A stretch of 64,000 nt of DNA from Pseudomonas nicosulfuronedens (GTDB lineage: Bacteria; Pseudomonadota; Gammaproteobacteria; Pseudomonadales; Pseudomonadaceae): NCBI RefSeq assembly GCF_005877905.1, contig NZ_SWDV01000041.1, forward strand, positions 1-64,000. Direction: 5' to 3'. Below the pieces are notes generated by a model. The model had not been told where the DNA came from, searched no databases, and saw only the letters and a program-made list of their open reading frames with translations. This document shows positions 33,274 through 41,295 of the stretch, one piece after another; within the stretch, counting starts at the first letter, position 1, and each line of letters opens with the position of its first letter. The position numbers were made by a program, and so were the translations under genes.

Positions 33274-34497
33274 TCAGAGTCCGAATGCCAGTTTGGCGAT
33301 GATGTTCTTCTGCACTTCGCGGGCGCCGCCATAGATGGTCGCGGCACGTTGGAAGAAATACATGTTGTTACGGCCCGGCGCGTAGGCCGGCCACAGGTCG
33401 TCCCACTCGCTGGGTTGTGGCGCGTGCGCCGCGCGACCTGGGCCGTGGTCGTAGAAGCGCAGCGAGCGTGGGCCGAGGGCGTCAACCTGGAGTTCGGTCA
33501 CCCGTTGCTGCAGCTCCGAACCACGCACCTTGAGCGTGGATACCACGGCATCGAGGTTGTCGCGGAACGACTCCTGAGCCAGAACGCGCAGGACCGACCA
33601 CTCCAGCGCCAGGATATCGGCCTCAATCTCCGCCACTCGGCGGGCGAATGCCGGGGTCTCCAGCAGCGGTACGCCATCCAGAGTCTCGGCGCGGGCGATG
33701 GCCTTTGCCTTTTCCAGCTCGCGTTTATTGAAGTAGATGAAAGCGCTGGAGGTACGCTCCTTCTCCAACAGGTACTTGGCGTAGGTCCAGCCCATACCGG
33801 GTTCGCCCACCAGGTTTTCCTTCGGTACCCGGACGTTCTCCAGGAACACCTCCGCCAGGCCATCGCCGCCATCGATGGAAACGATTGGGCGCACGGTGAT
33901 ACCCGGGCTCTTCATGTCGATGAGCAGGAAGGAGATACCGCGCTGCGGCTTTACCGTCGAGTCGGTGCGAACCAGGAAGAAGCCCCAGTCAGCGATCTTG
34001 GCGTCGCTGGTCCAGATTTTCTGGCCGTTGACGACGTAGTGGGTGCCCGCATCGTCCAGCTCGGCGCGGGTCTTCAGGCTGGCGAGATCGGACCCGGAGT
34101 TGGGCTCGGAGAACCCCTGGCACCAGAACACGTCGCCGGACAGCAGCGGCGGCAGGAAGGTCTCCTGCTGCCACTGGTTGCCGAAGGCGATCACCACGGG
34201 CGCCATCATGTGCGTGCCTTGCCAGCCGTAGTCTAGGCCGTCGGCGTTGACCAGTTCCTCGAGGAAGATGTGTTTGCGCAGGGGCGACCAGTCGGTGCCG
34301 CCGAATTTCTTGGGCCAATGCGGCGCGCCCCAGCCGCGCTCGTGCAGGATCTTCTGCCACTTGCGCAACACATCGCGAGGCACCGGATGGGCGCCCTCGA
34401 AACCGTAGTGCGCCACTTCAGCAGTGACGTGCTCGCGGAAGAACTGCCGGACTTCCTGGCGGAACGCCTCGTCCTCCGGGCTGAACTCAAAATGCAT
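33274..34497 (-). CDS. Acyl-CoA dehydrogenase, large subunit of a heteromeric pair
   Basis: 407-aa flavoprotein ('FSPEDEAFRQEVRQFFREHV', 'GFSEPNSGSDLASLKTRA', 'YVVNGQKIWTSDAK', C-terminal 'YGGAREVQKNIIAKLAFG'). The usual C-terminal Glu is Gly here, while 'EKERTSSAF' supplies a Glu at the position used by isovaleryl-CoA and ChsE-type dehydrogenases. With the 32142 gene it probably forms an alpha2beta2 enzyme that introduces a double bond in a bulky acyl-CoA, passing electrons to ETF. Confidence 0.9.
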   Translation of the reverse strand: MHFEFSPEDEAFRQEVRQFFREHVTAEVAHYGFEGAHPVPRDVLRKWQKILHERGWGAPHWPKKFGGTDWSPLRKHIFLEELVNADGLDYGWQGTHMMAPVVIAFGNQWQQETFLPPLLSGDVFWCQGFSEPNSGSDLASLKTRAELDDAGTHYVVNGQKIWTSDAKIADWGFFLVRTDSTVKPQRGISFLLIDMKSPGITVRPIVSIDGGDGLAEVFLENVRVPKENLVGEPGMGWTYAKYLLEKERTSSAFIYFNKRELEKAKAIARAETLDGVPLLETPAFARRVAEIEADILALEWSVLRVLAQESFRDNLDAVVSTLKVRGSELQQRVTELQVDALGPRSLRFYDHGPGRAAHAPQPSEWDDLWPAYAPGRNNMYFFQRAATIYGGAREVQKNIIAKLAFGL

Positions 34498-34573
34498 GGT
34501 GCTACCTCCTCATCTCGCCTCGAGGGCGCCAGGGCAGGCCCGGCGTCCATTCAGTAATCTTGGAAATCCGGAT

Positions 34574-36109
34574 TCAGGCGGCGCGCTCACGTTCACGCAG
34601 CGCCACCTTGTTGATCTTGCCGGTGGCCATGCGCGGCAGTTCGGCGACGAACTCGATCACCTTCGGGCACTTGTAGCTGGCCAGTACCGTCTTGCAGTGG
34701 GCTATGAGATCGGCCTCGCCGAGGCTAGCGCCGAGGGCCAGGACAACCACCGCCTTCACCGATTCGCCCCACTTCGGATCGGCGATACCGATCACAGCCG
34801 ACTCCAGCACCTGTGGGTGCAGTTCCAGGGCCACCTCGACCTCGCGGCTGTAGATGTTCTCGCCGCCGGAAATGATCATGTCCTTCTTGCGATCAACCAG
34901 GTACAGGTAGCCCTCGGTGTCGCGATACCCCATGTCGCCGGTGTGGTACCAGCCGTCACGCAGTGCCTCGACGGTGGCCACCGAGTTATTCCAATAGCTG
35001 CTGAGCTGGGTTTCCGAGCGCAGCACCACCTCGCCGGGGGTACCGTCCGTGCATTCGTTGCCCTGCTCGTCAAGGATGCGTAGCTCAATGCCGGGGCATG
35101 GCACGCCGACCGACTCGAGGCGATGGACCTCATTCGGCGTGCCAAATGGGTTGACTTCGTGTCGCGGCAGCACGCAGGCGTTGCTTTCGGTCATGCCGTA
35201 CTGGATCGAGAAGATCGGGCCGAGGACGTCGAAGGCGCGCTTGAGCAGCGGGGTAGGAATCGGCGCGGCCGCAGTCACCACGTGCACCAGGCTGGCGAGG
35301 CGATAGTCGCCGATGTCCGCAACGTCCAGCACCGCTTGCAGCATGGCGGCGACCATGAAGGTAAAGGTGACCTTCTCTTCCTGCACCGCCTGCAATACCG
35401 CGCGGGGGTCGAAGCCCTGGTGGATGACGGTAGAACCGCCGACCCAAGCGGCCGAATTGACGAAGCCAATGCCGCCAATGTGGAACGCCGGGGTGGTCTG
35501 CAGGACACGCGTGGCGCCACTGAAATCGCTCATCAGCGCGCAGCTGTCGGCGGTTCGACACATGGCGTGGTGCGTACGCACCACGCCCTTGGGCCGCCCC
35601 GTTGTGCCACTCGTGTACATCAGGTAGGCGAAGTCCTCAGGCAGCGAACGGATCGGCGGCCCAGCGGTGTCGCCTTCGGCCATAGCCTGTTCGAAGGGTA
35701 CTGCCCACTCCGGGGTGGCGCCGATGCACAGATAGCGTTCGATGCCCGGAAGCTCGCCGCGCAACTGTTCCACCACGGCGGCGTACTGCGCCTCGAAGAC
35801 CAGGGTCTTGGGCGCCGCGTCCTGGAGGATGTAGAGGATTTCCCGCGGGGCCAGACGGAAATTGACGGTCGCCGCGATGAATCCCGCCCATTCGCAGGCA
35901 CGATAGGTTTCGTAATACTCAACGCAGTTCATCGCCAGGATCGCCACACGGTCCTGGCGGCGCAGGCCTTGCCGGTACAAGTAGGCGGAGAGCCGACGCG
36001 CCCGCTCCGCCAGTTCGCCGTTGCTCACCCGTCGCGAGGCGGAAGTGAACGCATTGCCGGCAGGGAAAAAGCGAGCATTGCGCTCGATCATTTCACCGAG
36101 AGTCTTCAT
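34574..36109 (-). CDS. Acyl-CoA synthetase (AMP-forming)
   Basis: 511-aa ANL-superfamily ligase. P-loop 'MYTSGTTGRPKG' near residue 165, A5 'QYGMTESNACVLPRHE', A7 'GWYHTGDMGYRDTEGYLYLVDRK' (split here only for reading), and A10 'PRMATGKINKVALR' with the catalytic Lys. It activates a carboxylic acid, probably a cyclic or branched intermediate, to its CoA thioester. It is a paralogue of the ligase at 42845 (shared N-terminal plan 'TLGE--ERNAR-FP'). It precedes the acyl-CoA dehydrogenase pair in the same unit. Confidence 0.9.
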   Translation of the reverse strand: MKTLGEMIERNARFFPAGNAFTSASRRVSNGELAERARRLSAYLYRQGLRRQDRVAILAMNCVEYYETYRACEWAGFIAATVNFRLAPREILYILQDAAPKTLVFEAQYAAVVEQLRGELPGIERYLCIGATPEWAVPFEQAMAEGDTAGPPIRSLPEDFAYLMYTSGTTGRPKGVVRTHHAMCRTADSCALMSDFSGATRVLQTTPAFHIGGIGFVNSAAWVGGSTVIHQGFDPRAVLQAVQEEKVTFTFMVAAMLQAVLDVADIGDYRLASLVHVVTAAAPIPTPLLKRAFDVLGPIFSIQYGMTESNACVLPRHEVNPFGTPNEVHRLESVGVPCPGIELRILDEQGNECTDGTPGEVVLRSETQLSSYWNNSVATVEALRDGWYHTGDMGYRDTEGYLYLVDRKKDMIISGGENIYSREVEVALELHPQVLESAVIGIADPKWGESVKAVVVLALGASLGEADLIAHCKTVLASYKCPKVIEFVAELPRMATGKINKVALRERERAA

Positions 36110-36158
36110 CGATTTTCCGTCATTGTTATCGGTCTGTTGTTGAACGGATAGCGCGACG

Positions 36159-36479
36159 CTATGGCTCGCTCGCGGGCAGCCAGAGGCTGGCAGACACGCT
36201 CCCAAGATCCAGCGCCGGGCTGATCAGCAGAGCCGCGCTGTCGACTTTGGCCCGCAGCCGCTTCAGCGCCGCTACCGGGTCGCGGCCTACCACTTCGTAC
36301 ATCGCCAGGTAACGTGTACCGTCCGGCCCCTCGCCGGCGGCGCTGCGAAATCGTTGAGCCGCGACGAACCCCGGGGTCGCCAGCACATCCTTCAGGTGAC
36401 GGCGGTCGTACCAGGCGTCAAACTCCGCCTCCCGACCCGGCACAGGATTGCTGAACACTAGGTAGCGACTGCGCGCCAT
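36159..36479 (-). CDS. Small DUF4286/EthD-like protein
   Basis: 106-aa protein with the start 'YLVFSNPVPGREAEFDAWYDRRHLKDV' characteristic of DUF4286, a ferredoxin-like (dimeric alpha-beta barrel) fold common in aromatic and terpenoid catabolic clusters. No enzymatic role is known with certainty. It lies three bases after the E2 gene's stop and 49 bp before the ligase, so it is clearly part of the operon. Confidence 0.75.
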   Translation of the reverse strand: MARSRYLVFSNPVPGREAEFDAWYDRRHLKDVLATPGFVAAQRFRSAAGEGPDGTRYLAMYEVVGRDPVAALKRLRAKVDSAALLISPALDLGSVSASLWLPASEP

Positions 36480-36482
36480 TGG

Positions 36483-37292
36483 CTAGCCCTCCAGCGCCTC
36501 AACGGTGCCCAGCAGCTCCGCCAACCTGGCGGTAAATCGGGCCGCGTCGGCGCCATTGATGACGCGATGGTCATAGCTCAGCGACAGGGGCAGGACCTGA
36601 CGCCAGTCGATTCCATCGTCCGCGCCGCGGCGCGGCTTCTCTTGGGTACGGGTAACACCCAGGATGGCCACTTCGGGAGCATTGACGATGGGCGTGAAGC
36701 CGGTACCGCCAAAACTGCCCAGCGAGCTGATGGTGAAGCAGCCGCCAGACATTTCGGCCATCGACAGCCCCTTGTCCCGAGCCTTCAGCGAAATGGCCTG
36801 CAGTTCAGCGGCCAGCTCGGCGACGCTCTTGCGGTCACAGTCACGCAGCACGGGCACGAGTAGGCCAAAACGAGTGTCGACGGCCACACCGATATGGAAG
36901 TACTTCTTCAGCACCAGGTTCTTGCCACTGCCATCGAGCGAGGCATTGAACTGCGGGAAAGCCTTAAGTGCTTCCACCACCGCTTTGATCAGGTACGGCA
37001 GCAGGGTCAGCTTGACCGCCTCGCCTGCCGCATTGCGCGCCTTGCGCTGATGCTCCAGCGCAGTGATGTCGGCATCGTCCTGGTGGGTGACATGGGGAAT
37101 CATCACCCAGTTGCGCGACATGTATTGAGCTGTGAGTTTCTGCACCCGCGACAACGGGCGCGACTCGACTTCACCGAATTCGCTGAAGTCCACTTGCGGC
37201 CAGACCGGCAGGTCGCTGCCGAAGGTCGTCGGCGGCTGCGCTGCAGCTGTGGGCTTGGCATTACCGGCACTCACGGGAACATCGGCGCTCAT
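36483..37292 (-). CDS. 2-oxoacid dehydrogenase E2 catalytic core without lipoyl or E3-binding domain
   Basis: 269-aa dihydrolipoamide acyltransferase core (2-oxoacid_dh family). The active-site segment 'SYDHRVINGADAARF' places His242 and Asn246, the same His/Asn spacing as in Azotobacter pyruvate dehydrogenase E2. The first 45 residues are a low-complexity linker, and there is no lipoyl domain and no peripheral subunit-binding domain. A free lipoyl domain is encoded just upstream at 37319. The ATG at 37292 is chosen; a longer frame has no homology. Together with E1alpha/E1beta it would convert a 2-oxoacid to acyl-CoA. Confidence 0.88.
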   Translation of the reverse strand: MSADVPVSAGNAKPTAAAQPPTTFGSDLPVWPQVDFSEFGEVESRPLSRVQKLTAQYMSRNWVMIPHVTHQDDADITALEHQRKARNAAGEAVKLTLLPYLIKAVVEALKAFPQFNASLDGSGKNLVLKKYFHIGVAVDTRFGLLVPVLRDCDRKSVAELAAELQAISLKARDKGLSMAEMSGGCFTISSLGSFGGTGFTPIVNAPEVAILGVTRTQEKPRRGADDGIDWRQVLPLSLSYDHRVINGADAARFTARLAELLGTVEALEG

Positions 37293-37318
37293 GGGTATTT
37301 CCTCTACCGCAACGCGGC

Positions 37319-37549
37319 TCAGATGATCTCGGCCAGCACGGTGCCGACTTCGTAGGTCTCGCCCGCCTGGGCGATGATCTTCAGCGTGCCGCTGGCCGGC
37401 GCCTCGATCTCCTGCATCGACTTGTCGCTCTCCAGGGCATAGAGCACCTGTCCCTCCTCCACCTGGCCGCCGTCGGCGACCAACCATTCGGCTAGGGTGC
37501 CTTCATTCATCGAAAAGCCCAGTTTGGGCAGCAGGACTTGAGTACTCAT
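37319..37549 (-). CDS. Free-standing lipoyl-domain protein
   Basis: 76-aa single biotinyl/lipoyl domain: 'VLLPKLGFSMNEGTLAEWLV', with the modified lysine K43 in 'ALESDKSMQEIEAPASG' and the closing 'VGTVLAEII'. It ends right after the domain, with no linker to a catalytic core. It would act as a mobile swinging-arm protein between E1 (37575-39544) and the separate E2 core (36483). Genes on both sides are co-directional with gaps of 25-30 bp. Confidence 0.93.
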   Translation of the reverse strand: MSTQVLLPKLGFSMNEGTLAEWLVADGGQVEEGQVLYALESDKSMQEIEAPASGTLKIIAQAGETYEVGTVLAEII

Positions 37550-37574
37550 GGGTTTTTCCTTGAACGATTAGGTA

Positions 37575-38564
37575 TCACTTGAGAGTGGTGCGTACGGCGC
37601 TTTCGATCTGTTCCGCGCCTGGAACGTGAGCGTCCTCCAGCGGCTTGGAGAACGGCACCGGCGCATAGTTGGCGCCGACACGCTGTACCGGTGCCTTGAG
37701 CTGGCCATAGAGCGACTCATAGATGAGCGAGGAGATCTCGGCGCCGACGCCGAAGGGTTTCACCGCTTCGTGGACGATCACGGCGCGGCCGGTCTTGCCC
37801 ACGGAGGCAAGGATGCAGTCGGTGTCCAGCGGCGAGATGGTGCGCAGGTCGATGACCTCCACCGAGACGCCCTCGGCGGCCAGCTTCTCTGCCACCGCAC
37901 AGCAGTCCAGCACGCGGCGGCTGTAGCTGATCAGGGTGACGTCAGTGCCCTCGCGGACCACGTTGGCCTTGCCCAGCGGAATCTTCACGCCGCGCTCGGG
38001 GGCGGCACCGGGGTTCCAGTAGGTCGGCATGTTCTCGATGAACAGCACCGGATCGTCGTCCTCGATGGCAGACAACATCAGGCCATAGGCGTCAGCCGGG
38101 CTGGACGGCGCCACCACCTTGATCCCGGCGGTATGCGCGAACCAGGCCTCTAGATAGTCGGCATGCTGGCCGCCGGTGCCGAAACCGGCACCGGTCATGG
38201 TGCGGATGACCATCGGCACATGGGTCTGGCCGCCGGACATGAAGCGCAGCTTTGCGGCATGGTTGATGATCATGTCCATCGCCACGGTGGTGAAGTTCAT
38301 CAGCATGATCTCGGCCACCGGACGCATGCCGACGATGGCCGCGCCGATGGCGGCGCCGATGATTGCCTGCTCGGAAATCGGCGTGGAGCGCACGCGCGCA
38401 TCGCCGTACTTGCCGGACAGGCCGCGGGTGACGCCGACGATGCCACCCTCCTCCTTGTCGCCGACGTCCTCACCCAGCACGATGACGTTCGGATCGGCTG
38501 CCATGGCGTCGTCGAGCGCCAGGTTGATCGCCTGAATACTGTTGAGCTTGGCTGCTTGGTTCAT
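37575..38564 (-). CDS. 2-oxoacid dehydrogenase E1 beta subunit
   Basis: 329-aa transketolase-like subunit: 'VIVLGEDVGDKEEGGIVGVT', 'RSTPISEQAIIGAAIGAA', 'GGQHADYLEAWFAHTAGIKV' and C-terminal 'VIVHEAVKPFGVGAEIS'. It supplies half of the ThDP site with E1alpha. It resembles the acetoin/branched-chain dehydrogenase E1beta group. The ATG overlaps the E1alpha stop (ATGA). Confidence 0.92.
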   Translation of the reverse strand: MNQAAKLNSIQAINLALDDAMAADPNVIVLGEDVGDKEEGGIVGVTRGLSGKYGDARVRSTPISEQAIIGAAIGAAIVGMRPVAEIMLMNFTTVAMDMIINHAAKLRFMSGGQTHVPMVIRTMTGAGFGTGGQHADYLEAWFAHTAGIKVVAPSSPADAYGLMLSAIEDDDPVLFIENMPTYWNPGAAPERGVKIPLGKANVVREGTDVTLISYSRRVLDCCAVAEKLAAEGVSVEVIDLRTISPLDTDCILASVGKTGRAVIVHEAVKPFGVGAEISSLIYESLYGQLKAPVQRVGANYAPVPFSKPLEDAHVPGAEQIESAVRTTLK

Positions 38565-39544
38565 ACGCTCACCTCATCCTTGAAGACGTCACGCTTGAGT
38601 TCGGCGACATCCGGGTAGGGGCTGTTCAGGGTGAATTCCAGGGCCTCGTCGATTTCGCCCTCGATGTCGCTTTCCAGGGTCGCCAGCTCCTCTTCGCTGG
38701 CGTTGCCGGTGGCGATAAGCCAGGCGCGATACAACGGCACCGGGTCCTTGGCCATCCAGGCGTCCTTCTCGCCCTTGTCCATGTAAGCATCGGCGTCACC
38801 GAACACATGGCCATGGAAGCGGAAGGTCTTGGCCTCGATCAGGGTCGGACCCTGGCCGGCGCGAGCACGCTCCACCGCCTCGCGGGCGGTGTGGTACATG
38901 GCCACGGGATCGTTACCGTCGACGGTTACCCCAGGCATGGCGTAGGCCACCGCGCGCTGGGCAACGTTGGGCACGGAGGTGCCGTAGGCGTACTTGGTGT
39001 GTTCGGCGTAGCCGTTGTTCTGGCAGACGAAGATCACCGGCAGCTTCCACACAGAGGCCATGTTCAACGCCTCATGGAAGGCACCGATGTTGCTCGCGCC
39101 ATCGCCGAAGTAGGCCACCGCGACGCGTTTCTCGCCACGGATCTGGGCGGCCAGCGCCAGCCCGTTGGCGATCGGCATCGAGCTGCCGACGATGCCGGTG
39201 GTGACCATGACGCCGGTGGCCGGGTGGGTCACGTGCATCGGCCCACCTTTACCTTTGCAGGTGCCGGTCACCCGGCCACCGAACTCAGCCCAAAGGTCCT
39301 TGAGCGGGATACCCTTGGCAATCATGTCGTGCACGCCACGATAAATGGTGCAGATGTAGTCCTCGTCGGACAGGCACGCCGAGACGGCCGAAGGAATCAC
39401 CTCCTGGCCCCGAGGGGAGTAGTAGGGCATGACCAACTTGCCGGACTTCAGCACGGCGCGGAAACGCTCGTCGTTCTGCTTGATCCGGGTCATGCGCCGG
39501 TAGATGCCGACCAGGACGTCGCGGTCTGGAATTGCGGCTGTCAT
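38561..39544 (-). CDS. 2-oxoacid dehydrogenase E1 alpha subunit
   Basis: 327-aa ThDP-dependent subunit. The ThDP/Mg motif runs from G-D-G-A-S-N to 'FVCQNNGYAEH'; 'KTFRFHGHVFGDADAYM' matches the phosphorylation-loop region of acetoin-type E1alpha. The ATG at 39544 is preceded by GGAG and by an AACAACAA element; a TTG at 39568 is less likely. It decarboxylates a 2-oxoacid from the pathway and passes the acyl group to lipoyl protein 37319. No E3 gene is present, so a housekeeping lipoamide dehydrogenase would be needed. Confidence 0.92.
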   Translation of the reverse strand: MTAAIPDRDVLVGIYRRMTRIKQNDERFRAVLKSGKLVMPYYSPRGQEVIPSAVSACLSDEDYICTIYRGVHDMIAKGIPLKDLWAEFGGRVTGTCKGKGGPMHVTHPATGVMVTTGIVGSSMPIANGLALAAQIRGEKRVAVAYFGDGASNIGAFHEALNMASVWKLPVIFVCQNNGYAEHTKYAYGTSVPNVAQRAVAYAMPGVTVDGNDPVAMYHTAREAVERARAGQGPTLIEAKTFRFHGHVFGDADAYMDKGEKDAWMAKDPVPLYRAWLIATGNASEEELATLESDIEGEIDEALEFTLNSPYPDVAELKRDVFKDEVSV

Positions 39545-39545
39545 C

Positions 39546-39553
39546 TTGTTGTT
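39546..39553 (-). promoter_or_regulatory. AAnAAnAA element at E1alpha start
   Basis: Minus strand GGAGAACAACAAGATG: a perfect AACAACAA lies between the Shine-Dalgarno and the start codon, the classical location of a Crc/Hfq target. Confidence 0.55.
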
Positions 39554-39588
39554 CTCCGTATGAGCCAAAACGCGGGGGGCGTGCGCCC

Positions 39589-41295
39589 TTACCAGATCTT
39601 GTGGTGCCCGGCCGAATGCTGGGCGGCGATGTAACCGAAGATGAAGGAGGCGGCGATGCTGGTGCCTGCCCCCGGGTAGCAGCGCCCGGTGACGCCGGCG
39701 GTAGCGTTGCCGGTGGCGTACAGGCCGGGGATGCAGCTACCGTCTTCGCGCAGGACCCGGGCGTATTCGTCGGTGACCAGGCCACCGGCGGTGCCCACAT
39801 CACCGGGATACATGCGCACGGCGTAGAACGGGCCTTCCTCGATGCTGCCGAGGTTGGGGTTCGGGCTTACAGTGGGGTCGCCATGACAGCGGTCGAAGGC
39901 GCGGGAGCCGCGACCGAAGTCCTGATCCACGCCGCTGGTGCAGAAACCGTTGAAGCGCTCCACCGTGTCGAGCAGGCCGGCACGGTCGATACCGCACATG
40001 CTCGCCAGCTGCTCCAGGGAGTCGGCCTTAATCATGTAGCCGCTTTCCAGCCACTGCTTGGGCACTTGCCCGGGCATTGCGGTGCCCCAGGGGTAGTACT
40101 TGCGCTGGCGGCTGTCCATCACCACCCAGCTGGGCACCGCTTTGCCGGTTTCCGCCTGGCGCCGGTACATGCGCTGGCCAATCTCCATATAGGAGCCGGC
40201 CTCATCGCAGAAGCGCTGGCCATCCTGGTCGACCATGATCGAGTACGGCAGCGATAGATCGAGGTGGTGCATGAACGGCAATGGCTCGCCCTTCGCGGTG
40301 CGGGCACCCTCGGGCAGGGTCTCGTTGGGCCCCAGAGAGGTGACCACCCACCACGCCTCGTCCATGCAATCCACGGCGGCGCCCAGTGCCATTGCGGCCT
40401 GGATAACCTCGCCGGTATCGCCTGGGTTTGCGTTGGTCCATTGCGCGGACGACGGTTGTGGCTGGTAGCGCTTGCGCATCTCAGCGTTGCGCGAGAAACC
40501 GCCGGTATTGATCAGAACGCCGTCCAGCGCCTGAACCCGTACCTGCCGCCCGTTATGCCGCACGACAACGCCGCTCACTCGACCGTCTTCGACCACCAGC
40601 TCCTCGACCGGCGTCGAGGTCCAGATCGGAAGCTTCTCGCGCAAGGCGATCTGCAACATACGCCCCTGGATCGCCGCACCACCGCCGAGAATCTCCTTGC
40701 CGCTGAGCTTCTGCCGAAGCATGCGAATGCCCAGTTGCATCGCCTTCAGCTTGCCGGCCCAGGTACGTTTCATCAGGAACAACGTGGGAAACTCGTTGGA
40801 GTTGGCCGGGATGGCCGGGCCCTGGTAGCGCGACAGACGTCCCGCCCACTCCCCCAGTTCGCGCACGTTGAACAGTTTCGCCACCAGCGACCGGCCGCGC
40901 GGTTGGCCACCAGGCCGGTCGTCGTAATAGTCGGCCCAACCGTCGGCGTACTCGAAGGCCATGCCCGCGCGTTCGAGGAAATCCACCATCAGCGGGCCAG
41001 TGCGCAGGAACGCTTCGCGGCGCTGCGGGTTCGTGGACGGCCCCTCGTAGGTCACGGTGCTCTGCAGGTACTGCTGGGCCTTCTCGTAGGAGTCATCAAC
41101 GCCATGGCGCTTCATCACCGGGTTGTTGGGCACCCACCAGACGCCGCCGGAATAGCCGGTGGAACCACCGACTTTGTCGAGTTTCTCGACGATCAGGGCG
41201 CGCTTGCCCAACTCCTTGGCCTTGAGCGCGGCACACATGGAGCCGCCGCCACTACCGACGATCACCAGGTCGAAGCTTTCGTCCCATTGACTCAT
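39589..41295 (-). CDS. KstD-like FAD-dependent dehydrogenase
   Basis: 568-aa flavoprotein of the 3-ketosteroid-delta1-dehydrogenase/fumarate-reductase family. The N-terminal FAD motif is 'VIVGSGGGSMCAALKAKELG' and the C-terminal signature 'LYATGNATAGVTGRCYPGAG' contains the Tyr and Gly that KstD uses for catalysis and keto binding. The 'GGSTGYSGG' segment near residue 45 is also typical. It probably introduces a C=C bond beside a ring ketone. The ATG at 41295 shares a base with the Rieske stop (TGATG), so the two enzymes are translationally coupled. Confidence 0.88.
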   Translation of the reverse strand: MSQWDESFDLVIVGSGGGSMCAALKAKELGKRALIVEKLDKVGGSTGYSGGVWWVPNNPVMKRHGVDDSYEKAQQYLQSTVTYEGPSTNPQRREAFLRTGPLMVDFLERAGMAFEYADGWADYYDDRPGGQPRGRSLVAKLFNVRELGEWAGRLSRYQGPAIPANSNEFPTLFLMKRTWAGKLKAMQLGIRMLRQKLSGKEILGGGAAIQGRMLQIALREKLPIWTSTPVEELVVEDGRVSGVVVRHNGRQVRVQALDGVLINTGGFSRNAEMRKRYQPQPSSAQWTNANPGDTGEVIQAAMALGAAVDCMDEAWWVVTSLGPNETLPEGARTAKGEPLPFMHHLDLSLPYSIMVDQDGQRFCDEAGSYMEIGQRMYRRQAETGKAVPSWVVMDSRQRKYYPWGTAMPGQVPKQWLESGYMIKADSLEQLASMCGIDRAGLLDTVERFNGFCTSGVDQDFGRGSRAFDRCHGDPTVSPNPNLGSIEEGPFYAVRMYPGDVGTAGGLVTDEYARVLREDGSCIPGLYATGNATAGVTGRCYPGAGTSIAASFIFGYIAAQHSAGHHKIW

